DNA of 64,000 bases from Comamonadaceae bacterium (GCA_027484575.1 JAIXSQ010000004.1:124001-188000), one strand, 5' to 3'; shown: positions 42,191-52,740, numbered from the stretch's first letter. Program-made: numbers and translations. Notes: a model not told the origin generated them from the sequence alone.

Positions 42191-44227
42191 ATGACGCGCA
42201 CCACCGCGCCCCTGTCGCACCCGAAGTACCGGCCCGACATCGATGGCCTGCGGGCGGTCGCCGTGCTGTCGGTGGTGGCCTTCCATGCCTTTCCGGAGGT
42301 GCTGCGGGGCGGCTTCATCGGCGTGGACGTGTTCTTCGTCATCTCCGGCTTCCTGATCTCGACCATCCTGTACGAGAACCTGGAGCGCGGCAGCTTCAGC
42401 TTCGCCGGCTTCTACGCACGGCGCGCACGCCGGATCTTCCCGGCGCTGGCCATCGTGCTGCTGGCCAGCCTGGGCTTCGGCTGGCTGGTGCTGCTGCCCG
42501 ACGAGCTGAACCAGCTGGGCAAGCACCTGCTGGCCGGTGCGGGCTTCGTCTCCAACCTGGTGCTGTGGGGCGAGGCCGGCTACTTCGATGCCGCCGCGGA
42601 CACCAAGCCGCTGCTGCACCTGTGGAGCCTGGGCATCGAGGAGCAGTTCTACATCGTCTGGCCCGTGCTGCTGTGGGCCGCATGGCGCCTGAAGTGGAGC
42701 CTGCCGGTGCTCGGGCTGCTGGCGGCTGCGGCCTCCTTCGCGCTGAACGTCGCCAGCGTGCGGGCCGACCCGGTCGCGACCTTCTACTCGCCGCTGACGC
42801 GCTTCTGGGAGCTGCTGTGCGGCGCGCTGCTGGCCTGGCACGTGCTGCGCCGCGACCGGGTGCCCGCAGCCGGCGGCGACATGGCGGGCCTGCGGACGCT
42901 GGGGGCCTGGGCCGGCCTGCTGCTGCTGGCCGCCGGCTTCGGCGCCCTGCACAAGGGCGTGCGCTTCCCGGGCTGGTGGGCGCTGGTGCCGGTGCTGGGC
43001 ACCGTGCTCGTGATCTGGGCCGGCCCCGACGCCTGGCCGAACCGCCGGCTGCTGTCCCTGCGGCCGGTGGTCTGGTTCGGGCTGGTCAGCTTCCCGCTCT
43101 ACCTGTGGCACTGGCCCATCCTGTCGTACGCCCGGATCATCCAGTTCGACGTGCCGTCGGTCCGCACCCGCATCGTCGCGGTGCTCGTGGCCATCCTGCT
43201 GGCCTGGCTGACCGTGCGCTTCGTCGAGCGGCCGGTGCGCTTCGGCAGCCGGCAGGCCCTGGCCAAGGTCGCCGTGCCCTCGCTGGCGATGCTGGCCATC
43301 GCCGCCGTGGGCTGGGGCGTGCTGCGGACCGACTTCACGGGCAGCCGCAGCGTGGACACGCTGGCCATCCAGCGCAAGGGCGCGCACGCGATCGGGCCCT
43401 CGCTGGCATGGTTCCGGGGCAAGGACGACTGGCTGTTTCTGGGCGACGCGCATGACCGCACGGTGGCCAAGCTGAAGCTGGCGATCGTGCCCGACGCGCG
43501 CCAGGTCCGCAGTGCCACCGACCCCCTGTCGCGGCTGGCGCAGGCGGCCGCCGCGCACGGGGTGCCCGTGGCCCTGCTCGTGGGCCCGGACAAGCCCAGC
43601 GTCTACCCGGAGTACCTGCCCGACGGCCTGGTGCCGTCGCCGCGCCGGTACGTGGACGTGTTCCTCGACGGGCTCAAGGCCGTCCCGAACCTGACCGTCC
43701 ACGACCCGACCGGCGAGCTGCGCGCAGCCAAGGCCGGCGCGGGTCTGCTGTACTGGCGCACCGACACCCACTGGAACGAGCGCGGCGCCTTCCTCGCGTA
43801 TGCCGGGTTCGCCCGGTCGCTCGGCCTGCCCGTGCCCGACGTGGGTTTCCGTGCGGGCCCGCCCCGCGGTGGCGACCTGGTCGGCATCTCCGGGCTGAAG
43901 GATTTCCCGCTGCACGGCGGCGACCAATGGGAGGTGGTGTGGACCGTGCCGCCGGCCTGGACCGAGCAGGTGGTGCCGAACGAGCGGCAAACCTCGTTCG
44001 GTTCCACCACCGTGGTGCGCAATCCCCGGGCACCGGCGGACAAGGTCGTCTGGGTGGTCGGCGACTCGTTCGCGGCGAGCCTCAAGCCCTGGTTCAACGC
44101 GAGCTTCGCGGAAGTGCGCTATGTCGGCCACTGGATCGAGAAGCTGCAGGACCTGCCGGCCGACCTGGCCGCCGCCGCGCGCAAGCCCGACCTGGTCGTG
44201 GTCGTGCGGGTCGAGCGCTCGTTCTGA
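42191..44227 (+). CDS. Acyltransferase 3 fused to an AlgX/AlgJ-like SGNH domain
   Basis: A 678-residue membrane enzyme likely O-acetylating a surface polysaccharide. The N-terminal half is Acyltransferase_3: YRPDIDGLRAVAVLSVVAFHAFPEVLRGGFIGVDVFFVISGFLIS, RRARRIFPAL and about ten TM helices to residue 370. The C-terminal periplasmic half has DDWLFLGD, TDTHWNERGAF (Asp525, His527) and VVGDSFAAS (Ser626), the D-x-H then Ser order of AlgJ/AlgX rather than the common OafA-type SGNH order. A single gene with no polysaccharide cluster beside it. Confidence 0.85.
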   Translation: MTRTTAPLSHPKYRPDIDGLRAVAVLSVVAFHAFPEVLRGGFIGVDVFFVISGFLISTILYENLERGSFSFAGFYARRARRIFPALAIVLLASLGFGWLVLLPDELNQLGKHLLAGAGFVSNLVLWGEAGYFDAAADTKPLLHLWSLGIEEQFYIVWPVLLWAAWRLKWSLPVLGLLAAAASFALNVASVRADPVATFYSPLTRFWELLCGALLAWHVLRRDRVPAAGGDMAGLRTLGAWAGLLLLAAGFGALHKGVRFPGWWALVPVLGTVLVIWAGPDAWPNRRLLSLRPVVWFGLVSFPLYLWHWPILSYARIIQFDVPSVRTRIVAVLVAILLAWLTVRFVERPVRFGSRQALAKVAVPSLAMLAIAAVGWGVLRTDFTGSRSVDTLAIQRKGAHAIGPSLAWFRGKDDWLFLGDAHDRTVAKLKLAIVPDARQVRSATDPLSRLAQAAAAHGVPVALLVGPDKPSVYPEYLPDGLVPSPRRYVDVFLDGLKAVPNLTVHDPTGELRAAKAGAGLLYWRTDTHWNERGAFLAYAGFARSLGLPVPDVGFRAGPPRGGDLVGISGLKDFPLHGGDQWEVVWTVPPAWTEQVVPNERQTSFGSTTVVRNPRAPADKVVWVVGDSFAASLKPWFNASFAEVRYVGHWIEKLQDLPADLAAAARKPDLVVVVRVERSF

Positions 44228-44325
44228 AGCGCCCGGCGGCGCCGCGCGCAGGGCGCAGGGCGGTGACGATGGCGTGGGCCACGCGCGGCACAGGGCAGGC
44301 GGTACAGTGCGGCCCGGAGCCCGCC

Positions 44326-47505
<3,180 letters not shown>

Positions 47506-47541
47506 GCGCGGGCGGGGCCGCCCCGGGCGGGCGGCAGGTTC

Positions 47542-47883
47542 TCAGCCCACCAGCGGGCTGGGCCGCGACGCCAAGCTGCCGGGCAGCAGGCCGTGGAACA
47601 TTTCCGTGATCGTGCCCACGCGCGCCCGGGCACCGGCTTCGCCGTGCACCGTGGCCAGCGCGCCCATCAGGTCGCCGCGCAGGTACCACAGGCCCTGGAT
47701 GTCGGCGGCGTAGCGGATGCGGCGGTGGACCGAGGCGTGGCGCGTGGCGCCTTCGTCGCCGAGCAGCGCGAGCATGGCGTCGCGCACTTCTTCGAGGGAA
47801 TCCTCGAGGACGGACAGCGTCGGATCGCCGTGTCCCAGCAGGCCGTAGATGCTCTGGCGGAGCCCGCGCTTGAACCATTGCAT
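47542..47883 (-). CDS. Conserved hypothetical protein, paralogue of the gene at 11325
   Basis: A 113-residue cytosolic protein. MQWFKRGLRQS, RRIRYAADIQGLWYLRGDL and LLPGSLASRPSPL mirror the protein at 11325-11699, giving the only clear paralogous pair in the window. Convergent with the LD-carboxypeptidase gene. The right neighbour is the prophage attL, about 190 bp away. Confidence 0.75.
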   Translation of the reverse strand: MQWFKRGLRQSIYGLLGHGDPTLSVLEDSLEEVRDAMLALLGDEGATRHASVHRRIRYAADIQGLWYLRGDLMGALATVHGEAGARARVGTITEMFHGLLPGSLASRPSPLVG

Positions 47884-48023
47884 GGCTGTTGTCGTCCCTG
47901 ATCTGGCAAAAACTGTCACGAGCAGCAACGGTATGCCAAAACGCGCCTCAGCCATTGGTTGGAGGTGTGCACCAGTTCACGCAGGCAGGTCCGGGTGAAC
48001 CCGGGAACTGGTAACGAGCCGTG
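47884..48023. other. Host gap with nested inverted repeats left of the prophage
   Basis: ACCAGTTC (47971-47978) pairs with GAACTGGT (48005-48012). Inside, GTTCAC/GTGAAC and CCGGGT-GA-ACCCGG form further dyads. No gene is visible. Confidence 0.55.
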
Positions 48024-48470
48024 TCAGCGAGCCCGAAAGCCGCAGCTCTGCATTCCATCTGGATCAGTTGACATAACGATCACCTGGGGGCCGCCGGGCG
48101 CGGCCTGGGCCGGGGGAGGGGTGCCCCCACCCACCGTGACCACCAGGCCAGCGGCTGCAGCTGCAGCCCACCGCGCCCAGAACTGCCGCGCCGGCTCACT
48201 CTCTGCGCGCTCAGCGTGCGCGCTGGCGATCACGGGCCGAGGGTCGACCTCGAGGATCTCCGCCACCTTGAGCGCAACGTCGTCGCTCAGAAAGGATTTG
48301 CCCTGCCTGTAATTGCTCATTGCACCGCGAGTAATTCCTAGCTGGGGCGCAAGTGCGTAATCGGAAATTCCGCCGAGCTTTTCCTTGCACCGATCTAACC
48401 ACCTGGTCGTGCTTGTCTCAACGACTTGGACGGTGATCGTCTTTGTGACCACGGTTTTCATAGGCTGCAC
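48024..48470 (-). CDS. Prophage DUF3693-like HTH repressor, C terminus altered by integration
   Basis: A 148-residue protein starting at GTG with AGGAG eight bases before. Residues 24-95 are an XRE-type HTH of the DUF3693 style: CKEKLGGISDYALAPQLGI, TRGAMSNYRQGKSFLSDDVA, LKVAEILEVDPRPVIASAHAERAES. Residues 98-115 (WARWAAAAAAGLVVTVGGG) may be a membrane segment. The attL core falls at codon 130-134, so the last 14 residues are host-derived. In the circular phage the frame runs to 58024, giving a basic 31-residue tail instead. It is divergent from the early operon and presumably controls it. Confidence 0.8.
   Translation of the reverse strand: MQPMKTVVTKTITVQVVETSTTRWLDRCKEKLGGISDYALAPQLGITRGAMSNYRQGKSFLSDDVALKVAEILEVDPRPVIASAHAERAESEPARQFWARWAAAAAAGLVVTVGGGTPPPAQAAPGGPQVIVMSTDPDGMQSCGFRAR
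48066..48093 (-). other. attL: half dif site inside the repressor gene
   Basis: On the minus strand the XerD-like arm TTATGTCAACT and spacer TGATCG are present. The XerC-side arm is CGGCCCCCAGG, which has no dif character. The site lies in codons 128-137 of the repressor gene. Confidence 0.72.
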
Positions 48471-48494
48471 ACCTTTCTCTCCTGGAAGACGTCG

Positions 48495-48523
48495 AGTGTA
48501 GGGAGCCCATCCAGCGCCCGCAA
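48495..48523 (-). promoter_or_regulatory. Repressor promoter (leftward)
   Basis: On the minus strand -35 TTGCGG (48518-48523), 17-bp spacer, -10 TACACT (48495-48500), about 25 bp before the repressor GTG. Confidence 0.6.
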
Positions 48524-48537
48524 CGCTCCTGTCTGCG

Positions 48538-48566
48538 TTGACGTTCAGTGCTCATGAACGTACAGT
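48538..48566 (+). promoter_or_regulatory. Early rightward prophage promoter with operator palindrome
   Basis: -35 TTGACG (48538-48543), 17-bp spacer, -10 TACAGT (48561-48566). The spacer holds ACGTTCA-7 bp-TGAACGT (48541-48561), a perfect inverted repeat between the boxes. A second dyad CAACGC/GCGTTG (48521-48540) overlaps both -35 boxes. Confidence 0.75.
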
Positions 48567-48668
48567 CCCGGTCGTCCCCGGCTCATCCAGGCTGATCCCC
48601 TGGCTGGCGCACACCAGATCTCCGGGCCGGGGACCCCTTCGGGGGTGCGCCAGGTGACGGAGACCACT

Positions 48669-48929
48669 GTGACCGCATCCACCGCTGCGCCCGCGCGCCG
48701 CTTCGACCTCCCCGGCTCCCACTTCGCCCCCCTCCGCCTCGACATGGGGGAGCAGATCTACACCGCCGGCCTGCACCAGGACCCCACCGACCCCGAGAGC
48801 GAGCCCTCCGTCGCGCTGCATGCCTGGTCGGGTGGCATGTGCATGCTGCTCGAGCTCACCCCCCTGCAGGCCCGCCAGCTGGCCGCGCGCATGCTCGAGC
48901 AGGCCGACAACGTGGAAGGCCTGCTGTGA
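48669..48929 (+). CDS. Prophage early small protein 1
   Basis: An 86-residue acidic protein. The GTG at 48669 is preferred over upstream GTGs because GGAG lies six bases before it. LPGSHFAPLRLDMGEQIYTAGLHQD and LLELTPLQARQLAARMLEQADN are its most ordered parts. No TM, no known family. First gene of the early operon; GTGA overlap with the next. Confidence 0.65.
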   Translation: MTASTAAPARRFDLPGSHFAPLRLDMGEQIYTAGLHQDPTDPESEPSVALHAWSGGMCMLLELTPLQARQLAARMLEQADNVEGLL

Positions 48930-49177
48930 CCGGCCGCACGATCGACGTCGGCGGCAACCAGGGCAGGGGAGACCCGGCCCTCACTGCGCGCCACCTGCGC
49001 CTGACCTCCTGGTCCCTCGAGTTCCGCACCCCGCACGGCGCCCCCCTGGTGTGGCGCGGTGACGCGGCCAGCGCGCAGGCCGCCGAGCGCCTGGCGCGCC
49101 TCGAGCTCGAGCGGGACCACCCCGACGCCGCCGGGGCCCGCCTGGTGGCCTGTGTGGAGCGTGGCCATGTTCTCTGA
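48926..49177 (+). CDS. Prophage early small protein 2
   Basis: An 83-residue soluble protein (TARHLRLTSWSLEFRTPHGAP, AAERLARLELERDHPDAAG). GTG start overlapping gene 1; it overlaps the next ATG by 11 bp. Function unknown. Confidence 0.62.
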   Translation: MTGRTIDVGGNQGRGDPALTARHLRLTSWSLEFRTPHGAPLVWRGDAASAQAAERLARLELERDHPDAAGARLVACVERGHVL

Positions 49178-49400
49178 CCGCCCCTACCGCACCACGGCCT
49201 ACCTGGACTGGGAGGGCCTGGCATTCATCGCAGCCGGGGTCACTGTCGTCCTCAGCGCCGTCGGCATCGTGGCCCTGGGCATGTGGCTGGGCAGCGCCAA
49301 CGATCGGGTGATCGCGGCATCGGCGGACCCCGTGGCCACGGCCTGCGCGATCGGCCGGCAGAGCGCCTGCGAGGTGCTCGAGCGGCGCTCGATCAGGTGA
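49167..49400 (+). CDS. Prophage small membrane protein
   Basis: A 77-residue protein with one clear TM helix at residues 16-38 (AFIAAGVTVVLSAVGIVALGMWL) and a short tail with CAIGRQSACEVLERRS. It overlaps both neighbours, so it belongs to the early operon. Confidence 0.65.
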   Translation: MFSDRPYRTTAYLDWEGLAFIAAGVTVVLSAVGIVALGMWLGSANDRVIAASADPVATACAIGRQSACEVLERRSIR

Positions 49401-49960
49401 GCGGCCGATCGCCTACCCAGCTGCGCATCGATGAGGCGCTGGGCCAGCTGCAGCAGCTGGCCGCGCGCAAGGCCGGCGAGGCCACGAGCAAGCCCGCCAA
49501 GGCCCCAACGCCGCGCGATCGCACCCTGGGCCGCCCCCGCGTCGAGAACGCGCCTGCGGCCTCTGTGCGGATCCTCACGCCGCCCTTCCTGGTGCTGGTG
49601 GACGACGAGCTCCGCGCCATCTGGAACCGCACCGGCAACCCGGTGCTGTGCCGGGCCGTCTACGAGCTCCTGTGCTTCGCCTCGACGCTCGACCAGGCCG
49701 ACCCGAAGTGCGGCCACTTCCTCACCTACTACCGCGACCTGGAGCCCAAGCTGCGCGGCCCCAAGCCTGAGCGCGGGCAGTGGGCAGCCGGGCCCACCCG
49801 GAAGCAGGTGCGCGGCGCGATCGACCAGCTGGAGGCCGCCGGCCTGGTGTGGCGGGACCACCAGGCGAACGCCGACCTGCAGCAGCTGCGGGGGGTGCTC
49901 CTGGTGCGCGAAGACGCCGCCAGGCGCGTGCGGCGCGCGAAACGAAAAGGCACGCCCTGA
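49397..49960 (+). CDS. Prophage winged-helix protein, putative replication initiator
   Basis: A 187-residue basic protein starting at GTG (overlap GTGA). Residues 60-170 read as a helical domain followed by a winged helix: FLVLVDDELRAIWNRTGNPVL, then TRKQVRGAIDQLEAAGLVW and a beta hairpin ending in LLVREDAARRVRRAKRKG. No HUH, helicase or polymerase motif is present. Position immediately before the iteron/DnaA-box region suggests an iteron-binding initiator; a transcriptional regulator is the alternative. Confidence 0.6.
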   Translation: MSGRSPTQLRIDEALGQLQQLAARKAGEATSKPAKAPTPRDRTLGRPRVENAPAASVRILTPPFLVLVDDELRAIWNRTGNPVLCRAVYELLCFASTLDQADPKCGHFLTYYRDLEPKLRGPKPERGQWAAGPTRKQVRGAIDQLEAAGLVWRDHQANADLQQLRGVLLVREDAARRVRRAKRKGTP

Positions 49961-49965
49961 GGATC

Positions 49966-50116
49966 AAAGGGCAGGGCAAAGGGCAGGGTTCATCCCTGCC
50001 CTTTTTCATTGGAGAAACGGCCCCCTAAGGGGGGGGCAAAGGGCAGGGTAAAGGGCCGGGGACTTATCCAGTCCAGTAGAACTTAGGGGAAGAACTAGCA
50101 GGGCAGGTTGTCCACA
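49966..50116. repeat. Iteron cluster with DnaA-box-like sites, putative prophage origin
   Basis: AAAGGGCAGGG occurs at 49966, 49978 and 50038, with AAAGGGCCGGG at 50050; pairs are 12 bp apart and the pairs are phased by 60 bp. TTATCCAGT (50064-50072) and TTGTCCACA (50108-50116) resemble DnaA boxes. The layout fits an iteron origin. Confidence 0.6.
49978..50006 (+). terminator. Terminator after the prophage early operon
   Basis: Iteron 2 (AAAGGGCAGGG, 49978-49988) pairs perfectly with CCCTGCCCTTT (49994-50004) around TTCAT, and ends in T5. Confidence 0.8.
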
Positions 50117-50370
50117 GGCCGGGGCCTTTCAACAGGCCCCCGCGCTGCGGGGGCTGAGCAGAAGCCCCCGGGTGCAGCCGGTGCGCTTCGCGTCACCGGC
50201 ACCAGGTGCGCGCGCCGCGCGCCAGGCTGACCCCGCGCCCGCTCGAGCGCCGTCCCTGTTCGGCAGTAAGGGGGGCGGCCAGAGCTCCGCCCCGGACGCA
50301 CCAGGCGGGCCGCCAAGGGCCGATCGAGGGGAGGGCCAGGGGTAGGGTGCGGCCGGCACAATCGGGCCGC
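50117..50370. other. Non-coding stretch with GC hairpins
   Basis: A 254-bp gap. GCCCCCGC-GCT-GCGGGGGC is a perfect 8-bp hairpin near 50137-50155, and GCCGGTG/CACCGGC (near 50178-50201) is another. Such hairpins could act as origins or packaging signals. A CACAAT box sits 10 bp before the next start. No gene is supportable. Confidence 0.5.
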
Positions 50371-50631
50371 ATGAAGCGCTACAGCCTGCCGCCCGGCATC
50401 AAGCCCGGCGACATCCCCGTTCCCCTGATCCGAGACGGCGACGTCAACCTGGTGCACGCCTACACCGTGCTGCACGGGGCTGCGGTGCTTCATGGCCTCG
50501 TGGGGCCGCTGACGGCGGCGGAATGGCTCGCCCCTTTCCCCCGGCGCGGCGACCTAGATCCGGCCGCCTTCGGTGAGCAGCTGCAGCGGCTGGCGGAGCT
50601 CGGCTACCTCGAAGTGCAGATGCTGGCCTAA
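50371..50631 (+). CDS. Prophage hypothetical protein
   Basis: An 86-residue protein (MKRYSLPPGIKPGDIPVPLI start) with helices VHAYTVLHGAAVLHGL and FGEQLQRLAELGYLEVQML. No TM or known family. First gene after the origin-like region. Confidence 0.6.
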   Translation: MKRYSLPPGIKPGDIPVPLIRDGDVNLVHAYTVLHGAAVLHGLVGPLTAAEWLAPFPRRGDLDPAAFGEQLQRLAELGYLEVQMLA

Positions 50632-50709
50632 GGCCCCCTATCCGCTGCGGCTGAGCTAGGCCACAATGCGCGCCGTGCGACCAGCCAGGGACCCCCCGGA
50701 GGATTCCCC

Positions 50710-50889
50710 ATGGCTCCCTATCCCGTCTTCACCAGCGTCCAGGTCAAGAACCCCGACCACCCCCGCGCCGAGCTCGCCGGCATCGTGTGCGGCTGGGACC
50801 CCGCCCACCCCGACCAGATCGCGGTCCGCTTCGACGTCGACGGCGCCGAGCAGGCCGTCGCCCTGGCCGACCTGCGCAAGCTGGGCTGA
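50710..50889 (+). CDS. Prophage small hypothetical protein
   Basis: A 59-residue protein with strong GGAGG seven bases before the ATG. It reads as a small beta-barrel (FTSVQVKNPDHPRAELAGIV, QIAVRFDVDGAEQAVALADL). A CACAAT -10-like box is about 40 bp upstream. Function unknown. Confidence 0.65.
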   Translation: MAPYPVFTSVQVKNPDHPRAELAGIVCGWDPAHPDQIAVRFDVDGAEQAVALADLRKLG

Positions 50890-50891
50890 CC

Positions 50892-51155
50892 GTGGCGCAT
50901 CGCGGCTCGATCCCCTGCCTGGCCCCCGCGTGCGGGGGTGAGGCCGCCGTCTCGCACTCCGCCAGCGGCGTGCGCAACGTCAAGTGCCCGCGCTGCGGGC
51001 TGAGCGCCTTCGCAGGCGCCGGCTCCCGCGCCGCGCGGCTGATCGACCAGGCCACGCGCCTGGACGACGACGACGCGGGGGCCCCGGCCGCCGCGCCCCG
51101 GCCGGCCGCGCCGGCTCCTGCATCCAAGAAGCCCGCCGGGCTGCTCCTGGGGTGA
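50892..51155 (+). CDS. Prophage zinc-ribbon-like small protein
   Basis: An 87-residue protein with four Cys arranged as PCLAPACGG and KCPRCG, a likely zinc ribbon. The C-terminal tail is Ala/Pro-rich. GTG start 2 bp after the previous stop. A nucleic-acid role is a guess. Confidence 0.62.
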   Translation: MAHRGSIPCLAPACGGEAAVSHSASGVRNVKCPRCGLSAFAGAGSRAARLIDQATRLDDDDAGAPAAAPRPAAPAPASKKPAGLLLG

Positions 51156-51157
51156 CC

Positions 51158-51769
51158 ATGGCCAAGCCCGACCAGCTGCAGCTGCAGGCCGACCAGGCCA
51201 ACCAGGCCGGCGCCGCGCGCGCCGCCAACGACCAGGCGCCGATCGGCGACGGCCTCCAGGCCCTGGCCCTGAAGATCGAGCGCGCCGAGGGTGCGCCGAT
51301 CGAGGGGGAGGGCGGCGCACCAGGCGACGCCCACCTGGTCGACACGGCGCCGGCCGAGCCCCCGGCGCCGTCCAACGCGGAGGTGGTGACCGGCATGGTG
51401 ACCACGATCCGCGAGACGGTCCTCATCCTGCAGCCGCTCGAATCCCTGCGCGACAAGCTCACCGACCAGGTGGCCGCGCAGCTGGGCGCGCTCTGGGGCC
51501 CCGTGCTGGACGGCTACGGCATCCAGCTGGGCCGCACCATGGGCCGCCACGCCCCCGCGATGGTGGCCGCCTGGTCGACCTTCCAGCTGGTGGGCCCGAT
51601 CGTGCAGGCCGTGCGCGCCGAGGTGCTCGCGCTCGATCGCAAGCCCTCGAGCTCGAGCTCGAGCCCCGCCGCGATCGACGCGCCGACCGAGGCCAAGCCG
51701 GTGGCCGCCGCGCCGCCGGCCGCCAACGGGCCGGCCTTCGCTGACGGCGTGGTCCGCCCGGCCTTCTGA
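51158..51769 (+). CDS. Prophage hypothetical structural or assembly protein with Ser tract
   Basis: A 203-residue mostly helical protein. N-terminal Gln/Ala-rich helix, central segment (VVTGMVTTIRETVLILQPL to VRAEVLALD) and a six-serine run (51647-51664, TCGAGC x3) before an Ala/Pro tail. It lies just before the packaging ATPase; 2 bp gap each side. Function unknown. Confidence 0.62.
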   Translation: MAKPDQLQLQADQANQAGAARAANDQAPIGDGLQALALKIERAEGAPIEGEGGAPGDAHLVDTAPAEPPAPSNAEVVTGMVTTIRETVLILQPLESLRDKLTDQVAAQLGALWGPVLDGYGIQLGRTMGRHAPAMVAAWSTFQLVGPIVQAVRAEVLALDRKPSSSSSSPAAIDAPTEAKPVAAAPPAANGPAFADGVVRPAF

Positions 51770-51771
51770 GC

Positions 51772-52464
51772 GTGACCAAGGCCCTGGCCTATGCGATCTT
51801 CGGCGCGCGCGGCACCGGCAAGGGTGCCGGCGCGCGCCAGCTGATCGACCGCACGATCAAGCCGGCGCGGCTCCTGGTGTTCGACTTCAAGAACGACCCC
51901 GGCCCGTCCATGGCCGACGTCGGGACGCCGATCGCCAGCCTGGCCGACCTGGCGCGCGCCGCGCAGGCGCCGCGCTTTCGCCTGCGCTACCTGGTGCGCC
52001 ACGACGGGCCCCTGAGCGCCGTCGAGCAGTTCGAGTACTTCTGCTCGATCGCCTGGGCCGCCGGTGACCTGCTCATGTGGGCCGACGAGCTCGCCGAGGT
52101 GACCAAGGCCAACCGCGCGCCGCCCACCTGGCGGCGGTGCGTCAACGTCGGCCGGGACTACAGCTACCAGGGCCGGCGCCGGTGGCTGTCGATCCTGGGC
52201 ACCAGCCAGCGGCCGGCCGAGGTCGACAAGTCCTTCATCGCCAACTGTGACGTGGTGCGCTCGGGCCGCCTGGGCTACCTCTCCGATGCGCGCGAGCTCG
52301 CCGCCGGCTGGGGAGTGGATCCGCGCGAGCTCATGCACCTGCCGGACCTGAGCTACCTGCAGAAGCGCGCCGACCGCGCCGAGATTGAGCGGGGAACGTT
52401 GTCCTTCGGCAACGCGCCGGCCTCGAGCTCGAAGAAAACCGCGACCAGGCGCCGCACCGCCTAA
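51772..52464 (+). CDS. FtsK/HerA-type genome-packaging ATPase
   Basis: A 230-residue P-loop ATPase that probably packages the phage genome. Walker A GARGTGKG at residues 11-18, Walker B LLMWADE at 100-106 with the Asp-Glu pair, and a polar sensor motif in ILGTSQRPAEVD (Gln146). The short single domain without TM fits A32/PM2-P9-like ATPases of double-jelly-roll viruses; Zot of filamentous phages would have a C-terminal TM. C-terminal Ser-Ser-Ser-Lys-Lys tail. GTG start. Confidence 0.8.
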   Translation: MTKALAYAIFGARGTGKGAGARQLIDRTIKPARLLVFDFKNDPGPSMADVGTPIASLADLARAAQAPRFRLRYLVRHDGPLSAVEQFEYFCSIAWAAGDLLMWADELAEVTKANRAPPTWRRCVNVGRDYSYQGRRRWLSILGTSQRPAEVDKSFIANCDVVRSGRLGYLSDARELAAGWGVDPRELMHLPDLSYLQKRADRAEIERGTLSFGNAPASSSKKTATRRRTA

Positions 52465-52490
52465 GGGGGCAGGGCAGGGGGCCCCTTAGG
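52460..52490. repeat. Inverted repeat after the ATPase gene
   Basis: CCTAAGGGG (52460-52468) and CCCCTTAGG (52482-52490) form a 9-bp perfect dyad. A similar CCCCTAAGGGG hairpin lies near the origin-like region (50022-50032). Confidence 0.6.
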
Positions 52491-52561
52491 GGGGCCGCTT
52501 CGCCGATCGGCCGTGTGCGAATCCCATCGGGGCTACCTCAACACCCGGCCGGGACTCCGCC

Positions 52562-52726
52562 ATGAATCTGACCTCCGCTCAACTGACCAAGCTCGGCATC
52601 GCGCTGGGCGCCTGCTTCGCCGTCTACAAGTTCGTGGACAACAGCATGGCGAAGACCGCCGCCGCCGCCGTGGGCGCCGTCATCGTCGCCAAGCAGCTGC
52701 CGTACATCGGCGAAGCCCTGGCCTGA
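52562..52726 (+). CDS. Prophage small membrane protein preceding the capsid gene
   Basis: A 54-residue protein with two short hydrophobic stretches (TKLGIALGACFAVYKF and AAAAVGAVIVAKQLPYI). Too short for most gene finders. It lies 14 bp before the major coat gene; membrane or minor capsid protein. Confidence 0.65.
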   Translation: MNLTSAQLTKLGIALGACFAVYKFVDNSMAKTAAAAVGAVIVAKQLPYIGEALA

Positions 52727-52740
52727 GCGGGGGACCGACC

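Noticed and set aside
50206-50370. Upstream extension of the 50371 gene
   Set aside because: The extended frame is Arg/Pro-rich and covers hairpins of the origin-like region; the ATG at 50371 gives a normal protein.
51772-52464. Zot-type assembly ATPase, meaning a filamentous phage
   Set aside because: There is no C-terminal TM segment, no inovirus coat genes, and the next large gene encodes a double-jelly-roll-like coat. The repressor and dif use are shared features only.
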